NCBI GenBank assembly: GCA_002727395.1
Contig: PBWY01000079.1
Span: 1-8,698 of the forward strand
Reading direction: 5' to 3'
Origin: Rhodospirillales bacterium
Lineage (GTDB): Bacteria > Pseudomonadota > Alphaproteobacteria > MPNO01 > UBA2964
DNA length: 8,698 bases
Position numbers and translations under genes: made by a program. Under the pieces are notes generated by a model. That model was given only the letters and a program-made list of their open reading frames with translations. It had not been told where the DNA came from and did no database searches. Shown piece by piece: positions 1 through 5,962 of this stretch (positions within the stretch are counted from its first letter, which is position 1; each line of letters starts with the position of its first letter).

Positions 1-15
1 AGTGATTGAAAAGGT

Positions 16-91
16 TGGCTCCCCGGGCCGGACTCGAACCAGCGACAAGGCGGTTAACAGCCGCCTGCTCTACCAACTGAGCTACCGGGGA
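16..91 (-). tRNA. tRNA-Asn (anticodon GTT), CCA encoded
   Basis: On the minus strand this 76-base segment folds as a complete tRNA. The 7-bp acceptor stem (TCCCCGG with CCGGGGA) is perfect, followed by a G discriminator and an encoded CCA at 18-16. The D arm carries AGCTCAGTTGGTAGAGC. The anticodon stem GGCGG/CCGCC closes the loop CTGTTAA, so the anticodon is GTT (complement of 56-58), reading Asn codons. The T arm contains GGTTCGAGTCC. It is transcribed away from the decarboxylase cluster. No group I intron or 3'-end duplication typical of an integrated element was seen. Confidence 0.97.
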
Positions 92-131
92 ACAAACGCA
101 CCGTCAGTATTGGTGTTTTAACAGTCAAAGT

Positions 132-140
132 TATATAGCA
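132..140 (-). promoter_or_regulatory. Candidate extended -10 promoter for tRNA-Asn
   Basis: Read on the minus strand this is TGCTATATA, an extended -10 (TGn followed by TATATA). Transcription would start near 125, giving a leader of about 34 bases before the mature tRNA 5' end at 91. No good -35 box is present at normal spacing, which fits an extended -10 promoter. This is a prediction from motif and position only. Confidence 0.35.
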
Positions 141-211
141 AAGCCTTACACGTGACGCGAACCCTTTTGCATCCATAAATTAAATTAACAATTATTTTGT
201 GTTTAAAAGTT

Positions 212-217
212 TATAAC
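212..217 (+). promoter_or_regulatory. Possible -10 box for the decarboxylase cluster
   Basis: TATAAC lies in an AT-rich stretch and would start transcription near 224, just before the strong ribosome binding site at 231-240. No convincing -35 hexamer lies 16-18 bases upstream; TTAACA at 185-190 is too far away (21 bases). If the cluster is regulated, an activator could supply the missing contact. Weak call. Confidence 0.22.
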
Positions 218-241
218 GACGTTTGACTTCAGGAGGAGGGA

Positions 242-277
242 ATGTTTACCATTTGGTTAAATTTATGCAGGGAGTGA
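242..277 (+). CDS. Putative 11-aa leader peptide ahead of the decarboxylase genes
   Basis: An ATG at 242 follows the purine run AGGAGGAGGG (231-240), the best Shine-Dalgarno sequence in this region. It opens a frame encoding MFTIWLNLCRE that ends at TGA (275-277), three bases before the GTG start of the decarboxylase alpha gene at 281. The two frames are the same (242 and 281 differ by 39 bases), so this single TGA is all that separates them. It could be a leader peptide that couples translation to the next gene, or the remnant of a longer N-terminus cut by a nonsense change. The peptide resembles nothing I know, and only its start signal supports it. Confidence 0.35.
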   Translation: MFTIWLNLCRE

Positions 278-280
278 AGT

Positions 281-844
281 GTGGAAAGCAATCAGGAAGC
301 TTCAAGGAGATCTGAGACAAGATCTATAGAGACAGGCTATTCTAAAGACGTTTCAAAGGAAATTGCGAATACATGTGCTGATGCCGGCATTTCTCTTGTG
401 GCTAGCCTTCCAGATGATTGGATAGCCATGACCATAGCGACCTTCGAACAGGATGACAGGTTTAACCATGTCCCGGTAAATCGTGAGGAATCCGCATTAG
501 GTTTGTGTTCTGGGGCATTTCTGTCTGGCACGGGGTCTGCGGCGTTGATGGGCGCGTCGGGCCTCATGACTTTGGTTTATGCGATTACCAAGATTAATTA
601 CACATATGAAATTCCAATCTTCATTATGATTACCCAACGGGGTTCGTTTGATGACGGAGCTAAATTTCATGTATCGAACGGTCTTTATCTTGAAGATGTT
701 ATGAAATCAATCGACCTTCCCTATACCATTATTAAAAATCGGGATGAGATACCCATGATTGGAGAGGCCTACCGTCACTCAAGAAAGATTAGTCGTCCGA
801 CGATTGCGTTGCTTCCTAAAAAACTTCTTCAAGGACAAATTTAA
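281..844 (+). CDS. Thiamine-diphosphate decarboxylase alpha subunit (sulfopyruvate/phosphonopyruvate decarboxylase-like, PYR domain)
   Basis: This 187-residue protein matches the separate N-terminal (pyrimidine-binding) subunit of split ThDP decarboxylases such as sulfopyruvate decarboxylase alpha. Visible features are a helix and strand ending in LVASLPDDW (39-47), the NREESALGLCSGAFLSG block (67-83), whose Glu69 or Glu70 should be the glutamate that activates the cofactor pyrimidine ring, and a hydrophobic core with PIFIMITQRG (112-121). The first 20 or so residues are Ser/Arg/Glu-rich and look unconserved. The GTG start is chosen because AGGGAG (269-274) sits 6 bases upstream; there is no other credible start before the core. 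The beta subunit follows after one base, so the two are surely co-translated and form one enzyme. The substrate is unknown: no sulfolactate or phosphonopyruvate pathway gene is in view, so other 2-oxo acids are possible. Confidence 0.82.
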   Translation: MESNQEASRRSETRSIETGYSKDVSKEIANTCADAGISLVASLPDDWIAMTIATFEQDDRFNHVPVNREESALGLCSGAFLSGTGSAALMGASGLMTLVYAITKINYTYEIPIFIMITQRGSFDDGAKFHVSNGLYLEDVMKSIDLPYTIIKNRDEIPMIGEAYRHSRKISRPTIALLPKKLLQGQI

Positions 845-845
845 A

Positions 846-1445
846 ATGAAATATGAAGAGGCCATAGCCTTCATAGCTAGCCGCTGGAATGATGAGCTTG
901 TAGTTACTTCAGCGGGAACTTCATCCGAACTTTGGTATGCTGAAACCGGAGATACCGAAAGAGTATTCTACCTTGAGGCCTCCATGAGCTTGTCCTCGGT
1001 TTTTGCTTGTGGAATTGCTCAGGGAGTTCCAGATGTCCCTGTCTGGGTATTTAGTGGAGATGGGGCGTTTTGTATGAACCCCGGGATGCTTCAAGTCGAA
1101 CGGCAAATGGATCTTCCCAATTTAAAACATTTTATGGTTTCAAACAGAGCGTACGGGTCTACCTCAAATGTTCCTCTGCCCGGTCGTATCGATAATAATT
1201 ATCCGGCCATTGCCCATGGTTTCGGTCTTCAGAGGGTTTATTCTTTTGCTTCCATGAATGAATTAACGGGTAAATTTGACGAAGCAGTGATGGAGCCTGG
1301 GCATACCTTTATCCATTTGGAAGTTGATCCAATGGATTATAGGGGCGCCTCACCGCCGATGGATGGTCCGGAAGTAAAGTTTCGATTTGGTCGTCACGTA
1401 GAAAAACTTTCTGGTAAAGACGTTTTTTCGGCTCCACTAGATTAA
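846..1445 (+). CDS. Thiamine-diphosphate decarboxylase beta subunit (PP domain)
   Basis: This 199-residue protein is the diphosphate-binding partner of the preceding subunit. The classical ThDP/Mg signature is clear: GDG at 71-73, then 26 residues, then Asn100 (motif GDG-x26-N). The segment FYLEASMSLSSVFACGIAQG (41-60) corresponds to the family's region before the cofactor site, and FIHLEVDP (155-162) to the closing strand. Length fits the roughly 190-residue beta subunit of sulfopyruvate decarboxylase. I chose ATG 846, one base after the alpha stop, because the family fold begins there; the frame stays open upstream to 759 but only over alpha coding sequence. AAGGA at 831-835 is a usable but distant ribosome site, so translational coupling to alpha is likely. 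The alpha2beta2-type active site would form between the two proteins. Substrate not determinable. Confidence 0.84.
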   Translation: MKYEEAIAFIASRWNDELVVTSAGTSSELWYAETGDTERVFYLEASMSLSSVFACGIAQGVPDVPVWVFSGDGAFCMNPGMLQVERQMDLPNLKHFMVSNRAYGSTSNVPLPGRIDNNYPAIAHGFGLQRVYSFASMNELTGKFDEAVMEPGHTFIHLEVDPMDYRGASPPMDGPEVKFRFGRHVEKLSGKDVFSAPLD

Positions 1446-1473
1446 CGGATAGCTGGGACAATGGAGTTATCTC

Positions 1474-2367
1474 TTGGCGTTTAGATTTGATGACATTGGC
1501 AACCGATTGAAGGCCTTCCGCATGGGATCTGGGTTGGGTGCAGACGAGATAGCATCTAAAATTGGTATTTCTCGGGCGGCATTATACCGATACGAAAAAG
1601 GCGAAGTCGCTAAAATAGAGACGTTGGCAAGAATGGCCTCGTTACTAGACGTTTCTGTGCCAACTCTACTAGGCGTCGGGGTGGAGTATATGGCATCTGC
1701 GGTTTCATTTTTTGAACGCATTAGGCAAATTGAGGAAACGGCAGAGCATATTATAGTATCGTCAGGGCCGGTGGCCTATCTTCTTACAACGGATCGTTAC
1801 GACAATGTTTTGGAAAGAGTATTGTCTGAGAGTCTTCCCAGACAGGGTGATGGCTCAAAAGTGGGTAAGGAGAGTGTGTCTGAAATAATGACATTACTAA
1901 AAGACCGAAAGAAATCTTACCGTCGAAGGCAGCCCAGCATTGTTACAGTCATTGCGGCAGATGAATTACGACGTTTTCTCCGGAACGGGTTGGTCGGAAA
2001 AGTTGAGATGCAGAGTCGTACTAGAAGAAAACGTCGCGAGGTAGCCTTTGAAGAAATGGAACGCATCGCCCACTTTATGGAAGACGAACCAATCGGAGTT
2101 CAAATAGGTATAGTAGAAGACACGCTGCCGAGAACGAGTTTCCACGTCTTTCGACAACCCGACCGATTGGTACTTGCAGTCAGCCCCTATCGCTTGGGAG
2201 AAAGTCCGAATATTAGGGTTGGGGTCGGTATGATTACGTCAGCTCCGGAAGCCGTTGAACTTCATGAGCAGACCGCCGAAAGTTTGTGGAAACGCGCACT
2301 GAAGGGCAGGGATGCGGCAGAATTTACAAGAAGGGCGATTAAACGTTATTCGCGGGAATTTACGTGA
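1474..2367 (+). CDS. XRE-family transcriptional regulator with large C-terminal domain
   Basis: The 297-residue protein starts with a Cro/CI-type helix-turn-helix at about 8-66: IGNRLKAFRMGSG, then DEIASKIGISRAALYRYEKGE, with the recognition helix around SRAALYRYE (33-41). Residues 75-297 form a long domain I cannot assign, with a basic stretch RTRRKRRE (182-189) and a conserved-looking part around FHVFRQPDRLVLAVSPYR (223-240); it may bind an effector. The start is TTG 1474, with GGAG (1463-1466) 7 bases upstream; the next in-frame Met (residue 17) would cut into the DNA-binding domain, and an in-frame TAG at 1450 limits upstream extension. It lies 28 bases after the decarboxylase beta gene on the same strand, so it is probably co-transcribed and may control this cluster, possibly through the inverted repeats at 2438-2533. 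Target and ligand are inference. Confidence 0.8.
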   Translation: MAFRFDDIGNRLKAFRMGSGLGADEIASKIGISRAALYRYEKGEVAKIETLARMASLLDVSVPTLLGVGVEYMASAVSFFERIRQIEETAEHIIVSSGPVAYLLTTDRYDNVLERVLSESLPRQGDGSKVGKESVSEIMTLLKDRKKSYRRRQPSIVTVIAADELRRFLRNGLVGKVEMQSRTRRKRREVAFEEMERIAHFMEDEPIGVQIGIVEDTLPRTSFHVFRQPDRLVLAVSPYRLGESPNIRVGVGMITSAPEAVELHEQTAESLWKRALKGRDAAEFTRRAIKRYSREFT

Positions 2368-2437
2368 GTGATATATAAGGTTAAGAGAGATATATTGAAA
2401 TTCTTTTAAAATTCCTTTAAAAAGCAGAATGTTTTTT

Positions 2438-2462
2438 GGAAAAATAACCGAAAATATTTTCC
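2438..2462. repeat. Inverted repeat in the regulator-hydrolase gap (GGAAAA...TTTTCC)
   Basis: GGAAAA (2438-2443) is matched by TTTTCC (2457-2462) around a 13-base AT-rich centre. It lies in the 181-base non-coding gap 2368-2548, which has no clear promoter of consensus type. It is not followed by a T run, so an operator or weak RNA hairpin is more likely than a terminator. Such repeats also arise by chance in AT-rich DNA. Confidence 0.25.
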
Positions 2463-2518
2463 AATTCATCATTTGATCTGATGTATTAGAGTCGTTTTGC
2501 AGCGATATTTTTGAATCC

Positions 2519-2533
2519 GAAATTAGAAATTTC
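2519..2533. repeat. Short palindrome GAAATT-aga-AATTTC before the hydrolase gene
   Basis: Two perfect 6-base arms (2519-2524 and 2528-2533) flank AGA, ending 15 bases before the hydrolase start at 2549. As DNA it has the symmetry of a small operator for a dimeric helix-turn-helix regulator such as the one encoded just upstream. As RNA it would sit directly next to the TGAGG ribosome site at 2534-2538. Function is not shown. Confidence 0.28.
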
Positions 2534-2548
2534 TGAGGTTAAGAGGAC

Positions 2549-3847
2549 ATGAATTTTACCGTTCATTCATTTCCAGCAAAAATGGGTTTTGGAGCCGAAG
2601 AACGTTCCAATTATGCAAATGTGATATTCGCAGACTTAAAAAATTTAAGCGTAGACGGTCCGGGAGTTAGTCGGGAGACTTATGGTGCCGGAGAAACTGC
2701 TGCCATGAAATATTGCGCAGAGTTAGCAGAAAAAGAAGGGCTCTCCTCATGGTATGATGAAGCTGCAAATCTCGTGGTGGAGTTGCCCGGACAAGACAAG
2801 TCCGCACCATTCATAATTTGTGGCTCCCATCTTGATTCTGTTCCGCAGGGTGGAAACTTTGATGGAGCAGCTGGCGTGGTTGCCGGACTTATTGTCCTCG
2901 TAAGAATGAAACGGGAGGGCAGGGTGCCTCCAATCTCTATACGGGTCATGGCTTTGAGGGGTGAAGAAAGTGCCTGGTTTGGTCAGTGTTATCTTGGTTC
3001 GCGGGCTTTATTTGGACAACTTACAAAAACGGATATTGAAAGGCCCCATCGTACAAGTGGAAAGACACTCAAGTCGTATATGCAGGGTGTTAGCGCTAAT
3101 ATTGAAAAAATAGTGTCTGGAGAGCCTCTCATGAATGCGTCGTCTATAGCGGCCTACCTTGAGCTTCACATAGAACAAGGACCGGTGATGGTAGCTCGGG
3201 ATATGCCGGTTGCCGTTGTCACTGGCTTGAGAGGGAATATTCGCCATCAGAATATAATTTGCGAGGGTGAGGCAGGTCATGCCGGGGCTGTTCCTAGATG
3301 GCTCCGTCACGATGCTGTTTTAGCGACTGCTGATTTGTTGCATCGTTATGACGATCACTGGGCGGCACTGCAAGAAAGAGGATTAGATTTAGTTCTGACG
3401 ACTGGCATTCTAAGCACGAACTCTAACGATCACGCCATGTCTCGAATTCCTGGTCAGTGTAATTTCTCGATAGAAATTAGAAGCCAGAGTATTGATACGC
3501 TTGAAGCCTTTTATCAATTGCTGCGTTCGGAGGCAGAGAGTGTGGAGAAAGAGCGCGGTGTTAAATTTAAGTTTGATGAAAGAAGTCTCGCTGCTCCCGC
3601 CTTATTAGATCAAGGATGGATAGATCATCTTTTAAAATGTTGTAAGGAGAATAACTTAAATTCGTAGGCAATCGCGAGCGGTGCGGGACATGACGCCGCA
3701 GTCTTTGCAAATGTAGGTGTTCCTTCTGCGATGATTTTTATTCGAAACGAAAATGGCTCTCATAACCCAAAAGAGTCTATGGAAATTGAAGATTTCATGT
3801 ATGGTGTAGATGTTTTGTACCAGGCTTTATTAGATCCACCCCAGTGA
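2549..3847 (+). pseudogene. M20 / N-carbamoyl-amino-acid hydrolase (hydantoinase/carbamoylase family), interrupted by in-frame TAG at 3665
   Basis: Two adjoining pieces of one 432-codon frame encode a Zn-dependent amidohydrolase of the allantoate/N-carbamoyl-L-amino acid hydrolase family. The first piece (2549-3667, 372 residues) carries metal ligands His94 (CGSHLDSVP), Asp105 (GGNFDGAAG), Glu139/Glu140 (RGEESAWFG) and His207 (LELHIEQGP), plus the dimerisation-domain motif EAGHAGAVPRWLRHD (241-255). Codon 373 is TAG (3665-3667). The same frame then continues with ASGAGHDAAVFA and ENGSHNPKES, supplying the family's GHDA motif and the last predicted metal ligand, His405, and ends at TGA 3845-3847. 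The product of the first piece alone should lack a complete di-metal site. No frameshift is involved: one base change (for example CAG or TTG to TAG) explains it. Start ATG 2549 has TGAGG (2534-2538) upstream and also AGAGGA immediately before it. Could be a fresh pseudogene, a readthrough gene or a sequence error. Confidence 0.85.
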
Positions 3848-4902
3848 AGATTTTAAAAAATAAAATTAAGATTATACGTCCGGACGATTGGCATCTTCAT
3901 CTTAGGGACGGGGAAATGCTAAAATCGGTGTTACCGTATACGGCTGCGCATTTCGGACGCGCCATCATCATGCCCAACTTGACCCCGCCAATTACGTCAG
4001 TCTCTGACGCGATAGACTATCGGGATAGGATAAAGTCTAACCTGATAGGTAAAGAAAATTTTGAACCCCTGATGACGTGCTATCTTACAGATCACACTGA
4101 TCCGGACGAGGTTGAACGGGGTTTTTACGAAAAAGTTTTTACGGCTGTTAAACTCTACCCTGCTCGTGCAACAACAAATTCAGAATTTGGTGTTACTAAA
4201 TGGAACAATGTCCACGGCGTACTAGAGCGTATGGAAAAAATAGGAATGCCTTTGCTAGTTCATGGAGAAGAGGCAGATCCTGAAATAGATATTTTTGATC
4301 GGGAGGCTTTTTTTATAGATAACGTGTTGAGTGGGTGGGTCAGGAATGACTTTCCTGCTTTAAACATTGTTTTAGAGCATATAACGACCAAGGAGGGTGC
4401 AGAGTTTGTCAAATCCTGTGAAAAAAATATTGCTGCTACTGTGACCCCACACCACTTAGTGATTAATCGTAACGATCTATTGGCGGGCGGAATTAGACCA
4501 CATCTCTATTGCCTGCCGATTGCGAAGAGAGATAAACATCGTAGAGCTCTAAGAAGTGCCGTTACCTCAGGGAATAGATCATTTTTTTTGGGAACTGATT
4601 CGGCTCCGCATACCAATAGCAGTAAGGAATCTGATTGTGGTTGTGCAGGAATTTTCAATGCCCAAAATGCTATAGAAATTTATGCGAGTGTTTTTGAGGA
4701 GATGAATGCCCTCGAAGAATTTGAAAAATTTGCATCCCTAAACGGGCCGAATTTCTATGGTTTAGAGCCCAATCGCGAATACTTGGTCCTTGAAAAGAAA
4801 AACCATAGAATAGATGAAGAAATAGAGTTGCCTGATGATCAAGATACTATTCGACCTTTTCTTTTCGGTGAAGAGCTCAATTGGCGTGTGGTTGATGGTT
4901 GA
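3844..4902 (+). CDS. pyrC: Dihydroorotase (PyrC, class II)
   Basis: Dihydroorotase interconverts N-carbamoyl-L-aspartate and L-dihydroorotate in the cytoplasm, the third step of UMP synthesis. The 352-residue protein is close in length to E. coli PyrC and keeps its active site at nearly identical positions: His17 and His19 (DDWHLHLRDG), the carboxylated Lys103 (AVKLYPA), His140 (LLVHGE), His179 (LEHITT) and catalytic Asp252 (GTDSAPH). The GTG start at 3844 overlaps the TGA of the preceding hydrolase frame (GTGA), and no Shine-Dalgarno sequence is visible upstream, so translation probably depends on ribosomes finishing the hydrolase. The next in-frame Met (residue 25) lies after the essential HLH motif, so a later start is excluded. 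The upstream in-frame TAG at 3665 could therefore reduce PyrC synthesis unless readthrough or re-initiation occurs. Confidence 0.95.
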   Translation: MKILKNKIKIIRPDDWHLHLRDGEMLKSVLPYTAAHFGRAIIMPNLTPPITSVSDAIDYRDRIKSNLIGKENFEPLMTCYLTDHTDPDEVERGFYEKVFTAVKLYPARATTNSEFGVTKWNNVHGVLERMEKIGMPLLVHGEEADPEIDIFDREAFFIDNVLSGWVRNDFPALNIVLEHITTKEGAEFVKSCEKNIAATVTPHHLVINRNDLLAGGIRPHLYCLPIAKRDKHRRALRSAVTSGNRSFFLGTDSAPHTNSSKESDCGCAGIFNAQNAIEIYASVFEEMNALEEFEKFASLNGPNFYGLEPNREYLVLEKKNHRIDEEIELPDDQDTIRPFLFGEELNWRVVDG

Positions 4903-4920
4903 CCTAATTGTAAGGTTGAC
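4890..4920 (+). repeat. GGTTGA(C/T) direct repeats at the pyrC-pyrE junction
   Basis: GGTTGAT (4890-4896), GGTTGAC (4897-4903) and GGTTGAC (4914-4920) occur in the same orientation. The first two are adjacent and lie over the last codons and stop of pyrC; the third begins 17 bases after the second. They surround the -35 box of the candidate pyrE promoter, so they could be protein-binding half-sites, but chance and coding constraint are not excluded. Confidence 0.3.
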
Positions 4921-4936
4921 GACAAACCGATATAAA
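4908..4936 (+). promoter_or_regulatory. Candidate sigma-70-type promoter for pyrE
   Basis: TTGTAA (4908-4913) and TATAAA (4931-4936) are separated by exactly 17 bases, matching 4/6 and 5/6 of the housekeeping consensus. Transcription would start near 4943 and leave about 44 bases before the pyrE ATG. It would let pyrE be expressed apart from the interrupted gene upstream. No attenuator (GC-rich hairpin plus T run) is visible in the leader. Confidence 0.4.
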
Positions 4937-4973
4937 GCATGTCAAATTTGAATTAACAGCATTTTTAATTATG

Positions 4974-4980
4974 AGGAGGT
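4974..4980 (+). promoter_or_regulatory. pyrE: Strong pyrE ribosome binding site
   Basis: AGGAGGT is a full match to the anti-Shine-Dalgarno sequence, 6 bases before ATG 4987. It fixes the pyrE start and contrasts with the absence of such a site before pyrC. Confidence 0.8.
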
Positions 4981-4986
4981 AGCGGT

Positions 4987-5685
4987 ATGGCTGTAGGCGG
5001 AGCTTTTCCAAGTAAGGAATTAATTGCAGAACTTACTGCAAAAATGTTGCTTGAAGTGGAGGCAGTACAGTTCAATTCCGAAAAGCCATTTATATTTACT
5101 TCAGGGTGGGCTAGTCCCGTTTATATAGATTGTCGGCGCCTGATTTCCTATCCCCGCCTACGCCAAACAATAATCGATTTCGGTGCGTCCATAATTTTAA
5201 GGGATGCAGGCTTTGAACAATTTGATACCGTAGCTGGCGGTGAAACCGCCGGAATTCCTTTTGCCGCCTGGATGGCAGATAGAATGATGCTGCCTATGCA
5301 ATATGTCAGAAAACAACCCAAGGGTTTTGGAAGAGATGCACAAATAGAGGGTCACCTTAAGGAAGGTGAGCGTGTATTGTTAGTTGAAGATCTGACTACC
5401 GATGGGCGTAGTAAGGCGAACTTTTGTAAGGCTCTTCGTGAAGCGGGAGCCATCGTTGAACATGTGTTTGTTGTCTTCCATTATGATATTTTCTCAGAGA
5501 GTAAAGCTGTAATGGATGATATGGGGGTTACATTACATGCTTTGGCGACCTGGTGGGATGTCTTGAAAGTTGCTCAACAAGGTGGGCATTTTGAGTTAAA
5601 AACGATGACAGAGGTCGAAAAATTTTTGAATGACCCAGCTAAATGGTCATTAGAACATGGCGGTGTCGGTTCTGCACCTTCTTGA
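4987..5685 (+). CDS. pyrE: Orotate phosphoribosyltransferase
   Basis: PyrE joins orotate and PRPP to form orotidine 5'-phosphate, the fifth step of UMP synthesis, in the cytoplasm. The 232-residue protein has the PRPP-binding signature VLLVEDLTTDGRSK (130-143), the N-terminal substrate segment FTSGWASPVYIDCR (37-50), TVAGGETAGIPFA (81-93) and the mobile catalytic loop VRKQPKGFGRDAQIEG (107-122). It is slightly longer than the roughly 213 residues of the E. coli enzyme, as in other alphaproteobacterial forms I know. Start ATG 4987 is set by the AGGAGGT site. It follows pyrC by 84 bases and may have its own promoter there (4908-4936). The last codons and stop lie in a small hairpin (GCACC 5674-5678 with GGTGC 5691-5695) that lacks a T run. 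Confidence 0.95.
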   Translation: MAVGGAFPSKELIAELTAKMLLEVEAVQFNSEKPFIFTSGWASPVYIDCRRLISYPRLRQTIIDFGASIILRDAGFEQFDTVAGGETAGIPFAAWMADRMMLPMQYVRKQPKGFGRDAQIEGHLKEGERVLLVEDLTTDGRSKANFCKALREAGAIVEHVFVVFHYDIFSESKAVMDDMGVTLHALATWWDVLKVAQQGGHFELKTMTEVEKFLNDPAKWSLEHGGVGSAPS

Positions 5686-5717
5686 GTTAGGGTGCCTAAG
5701 TAAACATATTACAAAAG

Positions 5718-5791
5718 TGGAGGCTCGAGCCGGATTCGAACCGGCGTACAAGGATTTGCAATCCTCTGGATAGCCTCTCTCCCATCGAGCC
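5718..5791 (-). tRNA. tRNA-Cys (anticodon GCA), CCA encoded
   Basis: The 74-base minus-strand segment folds fully: acceptor stem GGCTCGA/TCGAGCC with all 7 pairs, U discriminator (5721), encoded CCA (5720-5718), anticodon stem GAGGA/TCCTT around loop TTGCAAA giving anticodon GCA (complement of 5757-5759), and T arm GCCGG-TTCGAAT-CCGGC. It is convergent with pyrE, whose stop lies 32 bases away, and divergent from the methyltransferase gene. The acceptor and T-arm sequences are not duplicated nearby, so there is no sign of an integrated element. Confidence 0.96.
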
Positions 5792-5827
5792 ATGGTATTT
5801 GTAGGCATAAGTCATCTTGTATGTATT

Positions 5828-5857
5828 TTATTAGGCCTTCTTTCAGTAACTGGTCAA
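5828..5857 (-). promoter_or_regulatory. Candidate promoter for tRNA-Cys
   Basis: On the minus strand TTGACC (5857-5852) is followed after 18 bases by TAATAA (5833-5828). Transcription would begin near 5821, leaving about 30 bases before the tRNA 5' end at 5791, similar to the leader inferred for tRNA-Asn. The -35 is good (5/6) and the -10 is poor, so this is a tentative call. Confidence 0.3.
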
Positions 5858-5962
5858 GCGGTCTGATCGTACTATGGTATATTTTAATGTTAAATAAGTT
5901 AAAATACTTTCGTTTTGTATCTGTTCGTATTTAAATTGAGTTGTGATTATTTTGAGGTTTCG

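Noticed and set aside
759..845. Upstream extension of the decarboxylase beta subunit by 29 residues
   Set aside because: The extension lies wholly over alpha coding sequence in another frame, is basic and unlike the family N-terminus; ATG 846 directly after the alpha stop fits better.
1461..1484. Seven-codon frame MELSLGV overlapping the start of the XRE gene
   Set aside because: It has an ATG but only poorly spaced purines before it, ends within the regulator gene, and occurs easily by chance; TTG 1474 with GGAG at 7 bases explains the locus.
3665..3667. General reassignment of TAG as a sense codon in this organism
   Set aside because: The PIMT-like gene ends with TAG (6617-6619) at its normal family length, so TAG serves as a stop here; only site-specific readthrough remains possible.
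3668..3847. A separate small gene encoding the hydrolase C-terminal part
   Set aside because: The first in-frame ATG (3731) comes after the GHDA motif and has no ribosome site; the segment is clearly the continuation of the upstream frame.
5674..5695. Hairpin GCACC/GGTGC at the pyrE stop as a terminator
   Set aside because: The stem is only 5 pairs plus a wobble, and no T run follows on either strand, so intrinsic termination is not supported.
16..5791. Genomic island between the two tRNA genes
   Set aside because: No tRNA 3'-end duplication, integrase or transposase is present, and the segment contains core pyrimidine genes.
5915..5962. TTG start extending the PIMT-like protein by 16 residues
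   Set aside because: The added residues are hydrophobic and unrelated to the family, and ATG 5963 has a well-placed GAGG.
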